From positions 1 to 7,857 of the forward strand of contig JAUYEK010000153.1 in the NCBI GenBank assembly GCA_030691435.1: 7,857 nt of DNA, given 5' to 3'. The notes below the pieces were generated by a model. The model ran no database searches. It had not been told where the DNA came from and saw only the letters and a program-made list of their open reading frames with translations. The first letter of the stretch is position 1, and each line of letters opens with the position of its first letter. The position numbers were made by a program, and so were the translations under genes. The DNA is from Sulfuricella sp. GTDB taxonomy: Bacteria; Pseudomonadota; Gammaproteobacteria; Burkholderiales; Sulfuricellaceae. Shown here in pieces: positions 6,182 through 7,857 of this stretch.

Positions 6182-6517
6182 TCATTCCGGCTTGGCGGCT
6201 TCCGGTTGAGCTTCTTTTTCCTTGGCCCCCTCGACCAGATCGGCGAGATTTTCCTTCTGCTGCAGGAGGAAATCCTTGCCCATCCCGCTGGCCTTGGACA
6301 GGGACAACATGATTTCGTCCTGGTGCTTGTGCAGATAGTAGCCGGCCACAACGCCGGCGGCCAGCAACACCCAGGGGTTGCGCAACAGGCCGCCCATCAG
6401 CCCGCGCCCGGCGACGTAGCCGGTGGCGGCCATCATCGCGCCCTGCGCCGGCCCCATCATCTGCGATCCCATCATGTGCGGCATGTTCTTCGCGGCTTCT
6501 TCCATCATTCCATTCAT
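6182..6517 (-). CDS. Met-rich single-helix small membrane protein
   Basis: A 111-residue protein with AAGGAG (6525-6530) seven bases before its ATG. Its N-terminal 41 residues hold 11 Met, including MM pairs at 4-5, 15-16, 20-21 and 28-29, plus His14. Such Met clusters bind Cu(I) or Ag(I) in known copper proteins. A Gly/Ala-rich stretch (22-45) leads to a membrane helix (about 46-61, RNPWVLLAAGVVAGYYLH). An amphipathic charged tail (63-111, including KDFLLQQKENLADLVEGAKEKE) may form a coil. I do not recognise a named family. The layout is like small YtxH or DUF5132-type membrane proteins that sit beside HMA_2 proteins and metal ATPases. There is a 24-base gap to the HMA_2 gene, which follows in the same direction. 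Confidence 0.78.
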   Translation of the reverse strand: MNGMMEEAAKNMPHMMGSQMMGPAQGAMMAATGYVAGRGLMGGLLRNPWVLLAAGVVAGYYLHKHQDEIMLSLSKASGMGKDFLLQQKENLADLVEGAKEKEAQPEAAKPE

Positions 6518-6524
6518 GGTATTT

Positions 6525-6530
6525 CTCCTT
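6525..6530 (-). promoter_or_regulatory. Ribosome binding site of the Met-rich protein gene
   Basis: The minus strand reads AAGGAG, seven bases ahead of the ATG at 6517. This start follows a 48-base gap, the widest in the right-hand part of the operon, so it probably initiates independently rather than by coupling. Confidence 0.75.
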
Positions 6531-6553
6531 TGTTAGCAGTGGGGAAGTGTCAA

Positions 6554-6571
6554 GTATTACGGGTATTACGG
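6554..6571. repeat. Two tandem copies of a 9-bp unit at the end of the TRASH-like gene
   Basis: GTATTACGG occurs twice without a spacer (6554-6562 and 6563-6571). The TAA stop of the TRASH-like gene (6566-6568) lies in one copy, and the other copy is just beyond the gene. It looks like slippage or small duplication in the intergenic region. No regulatory role is evident. Confidence 0.8.
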
Positions 6572-6778
6572 GTTTTGTGATCTCTTTGTATTATTTATAG
6601 CCCCTGTGGCAGGTGGGGAGGCGTCGGATGTCGCGGGTTGCTCGGTTTCGTGCAGCATTTGATAAATGCCGAGGCAGGCATCGCAGCAGAATTGCAGGCG
6701 CTTTCCCCCACTTTCCAGATAGAACGGCTTGATGCCGACATCCAGGCCGCACAGGTCACAACTGCAATTTTCTTTCAT
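6566..6778 (-). CDS. 70-aa stand-alone TRASH-like (P-type ATPase metal-binding) domain protein
   Basis: A small protein without a signal peptide, presumably cytoplasmic. Cysteines at 5, 7, 10, 31, 32 and 35 follow the pattern C.C..CG...(20)..CC..C, with FYLESGGKRLQFCCDACLGI at 19-38. This matches the 'putative metal-binding domain of cation transport ATPase' (PF12156, TRASH-like), normally the N-terminal domain of CcoI/FixI-type copper ATPases. Here it is a separate gene with a short disordered Ser/Thr/Pro tail (46-70). It may bind Cu or Zn and deliver it to the ATPase encoded downstream. The start overlaps the stop of the thioredoxin gene as ATGA, so translation is coupled. Confidence 0.85.
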   Translation of the reverse strand: MKENCSCDLCGLDVGIKPFYLESGGKRLQFCCDACLGIYQMLHETEQPATSDASPPATGAINNTKRSQNP

Positions 6779-7266
6779 TGTAGCAACTCGCCGGCGAGCC
6801 GGTCGAAAGTCGCCTCATCGGCCTCGCCCACCACCTTGGCCTTGATGGTGCCATCGGCGCCGACGAAGTAGGTCGTCGGCAGCCCCGTCACGCCGTATTG
6901 CCGGGCGATCGCCGATTTTTCGTCGAGCAGCGCCGGATAACTGACGCCGATTTTCCTGATGAAGGCGGCGACGGTCTCCCTGTCCTGGCCGGCATTCACC
7001 GCCAGCACTTGTAGTCCCTGGGCGCGTCGGCGCTGGTAAACCCTGTCGATGGCCTGCATTTCGCCTTCACAGTAGCGGCACCAGTCGGCCCAGAAGCGGA
7101 TGACCACCGGCTTGCCGCGAAAATCCTCGGGAAAACGGACGGCAGAGCCGTCCAGCCGGACAGCAGAAAAACCCGGTGCGGCGGCGCCAATATTGAGTTT
7201 GGGCGCGCCGCCGTCGCAGGCGGCGAGCAGCGGCATAATCAGCAGGAACATCAGAAAACGGAACAT
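6775..7266 (-). CDS. TlpA/ResA-like thioredoxin-fold lipoprotein
   Basis: A 163-residue periplasmic thiol-disulfide protein. The signal peptide ends in the lipobox LAAC with Cys17 as lipidation site. Asp18 at position +2 would, by the E. coli Lol rule, keep it in the inner membrane. The thioredoxin fold runs from about 25 to 160 with active site WADWCRYC (59-66; Cys63 and Cys66) and cis-proline Pro130 in TGLPTTYF. Its CRYC centre lacks the proline of the usual TlpA/ResA CxPC motif. It may reduce cysteines of metal-binding partners such as the NosL or DsbD_2-type proteins. ATG is preceded by GGAAGG, and the upstream gene's stop is one base away (TGA-A-ATG), indicating a tight operon. Confidence 0.92.
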   Translation of the reverse strand: MFRFLMFLLIMPLLAACDGGAPKLNIGAAAPGFSAVRLDGSAVRFPEDFRGKPVVIRFWADWCRYCEGEMQAIDRVYQRRRAQGLQVLAVNAGQDRETVAAFIRKIGVSYPALLDEKSAIARQYGVTGLPTTYFVGADGTIKAKVVGEADEATFDRLAGELLQ

Positions 7267-7267
7267 T

Positions 7268-7857
7268 TCAGCCTTCCAGCAGGATCAGGTTGGAGTTTGC
7301 GATCATGAATGTCGCCACGACGGCGAACAGTGTAAAACCCAGCGCCGCGATCCAGGACAGCCGGCGCGCGATTTCCGGCACGATGGCGGTGAGGCTGGCA
7401 ACGTGAGCGAAGGGCTGCACCGCGCCAACACCCAATCCGGCGGCGGTGGCGGTGAACAACGGCAGATACAGCCAGTAGCCCTGGTAATTGTATTCCGGCT
7501 TCAGGATGCAGAACGGGCAATGATGATGCGGGTGCTCGTAAACATACAGCGAGACGAACGACAGGATGCCGATCAGCGCAGCAACGAAAGCGATGGCGGA
7601 GAACGCCGCGACGAGATAGCCGCCGCGCCCCTTGAGGGCATAGGCGACGGCGCTGGCGATGGCCGCCGCCAGCGCGCCGTAAAACAGCGCCAGCGCTTGT
7701 TGCGGCGGCAGTGCAGCGGCGTCGCCGGTGAGCGTCTTGGCGTCCCCGGAAAACAGGCTGCCGCAGCAGGAGGTGATAACGTCAGCCTTGAGATTGAGAA
7801 AATATTCGAGTTGCAGCGCAAAGGCGAGCACGACGAAAGGCAGGATGCCGAGCAGCA
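7268..7857 (-). CDS. Multi-pass membrane protein with His-rich HCPFC loop (5' end outside window)
   Basis: The last 195 residues are visible; the frame stays open to the window edge, so the start lies beyond base 7857. At least four hydrophobic stretches can be seen. An N-terminal one (LLGILPFVVLAFALQLEYFL) is followed by ADVITSCCGSLF. Two more follow, then a loop with EHPHHHCPFCILKPEYNYQG (visible residues 108-127) and two further helices, ending in NSNLILLEG. The HHHCPFC cluster could bind metal or form a redox-active pair, and the CC earlier may be its partner, as in DsbB/VKOR-like quinone-linked thiol oxidoreductases. I recognise it only as a conserved hypothetical type. It is one base upstream of the thioredoxin lipoprotein gene and is thus its probable partner. 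Confidence 0.8.
   Translation of the reverse strand, partial: LLGILPFVVLAFALQLEYFLNLKADVITSCCGSLFSGDAKTLTGDAAALPPQQALALFYGALAAAIASAVAYALKGRGGYLVAAFSAIAFVAALIGILSFVSLYVYEHPHHHCPFCILKPEYNYQGYWLYLPLFTATAAGLGVGAVQPFAHVASLTAIVPEIARRLSWIAALGFTLFAVVATFMIANSNLILLEG

Noticed and set aside
6548..6553. Perfect TTGACA (-35 box) on the minus strand before the Met-rich gene
   Set aside because: No acceptable -10 lies 15-19 bases downstream; that position is occupied by the ribosome site. It cannot be called a promoter from sequence.
5648..6580. A 310-codon plus-strand open frame opposite the HMA_2 and Met-rich genes
   Set aside because: The minus-strand genes have strong ribosome sites and coherent membrane helices; the plus-strand frame has neither and runs across the gene gap.

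Overview
This window is GC-rich bacterial DNA. The lysyl-tRNA synthetase C-terminus, a REP-type palindrome pair beside it, and the 101-residue membrane protein (built like a betaproteobacterial 17-kDa-antigen relative) together suggest a betaproteobacterium, perhaps Nitrosomonadales or Rhodocyclales. That placement rests on recall of protein families and was not searched.

Left part (1-1194, plus strand). The 3' end of lysS is followed directly by a 133-bp nested inverted-repeat element. An intrinsic terminator comes next, then a promoter region with a small palindrome, then a gene for a 101-residue single-pass membrane protein. A 134-base interval follows that holds what looks like a short remnant of a CxxC-type heavy-metal-associated (HMA) domain.

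Right part (1195-7857, minus strand). Nine genes read leftwards, almost all overlapping or a few bases apart. In order of transcription they are: a multi-pass membrane protein with a His-rich CPFC loop (its start lies beyond the window), a TlpA/ResA-like thioredoxin lipoprotein, a 70-residue stand-alone TRASH-like metal-binding protein, a Met-rich one-helix membrane protein, an HMA_2-type membrane protein, a P1B-type (CPC) metal ATPase, a TauE/SafE-DsbD_2-type membrane protein, and two different NosL-family proteins. The two NosL genes have their own recognisable promoter and ribosome site but probably also receive read-through.

How they may work together. The ATPase would move Cu(I), or possibly another soft or borderline metal, across the inner membrane. 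Three small partners carry metal-ligand or HMA-like modules that other ATPases carry as fused N-terminal domains. The thioredoxin lipoprotein and the CPFC membrane protein could keep periplasmic thiols reduced for metal loading. The DsbD_2-like protein and the two NosL proteins could handle copper in the periplasm. No copper enzyme (nosZ, cytochrome oxidase) is in view, so the client is unknown. The trio of HMA_2 protein, small membrane protein and ATPase with an N-terminal HMA_2 domain resembles ferrosome (fez) clusters. This is the most interesting hypothesis here, but the ATPase core has copper-type motifs.
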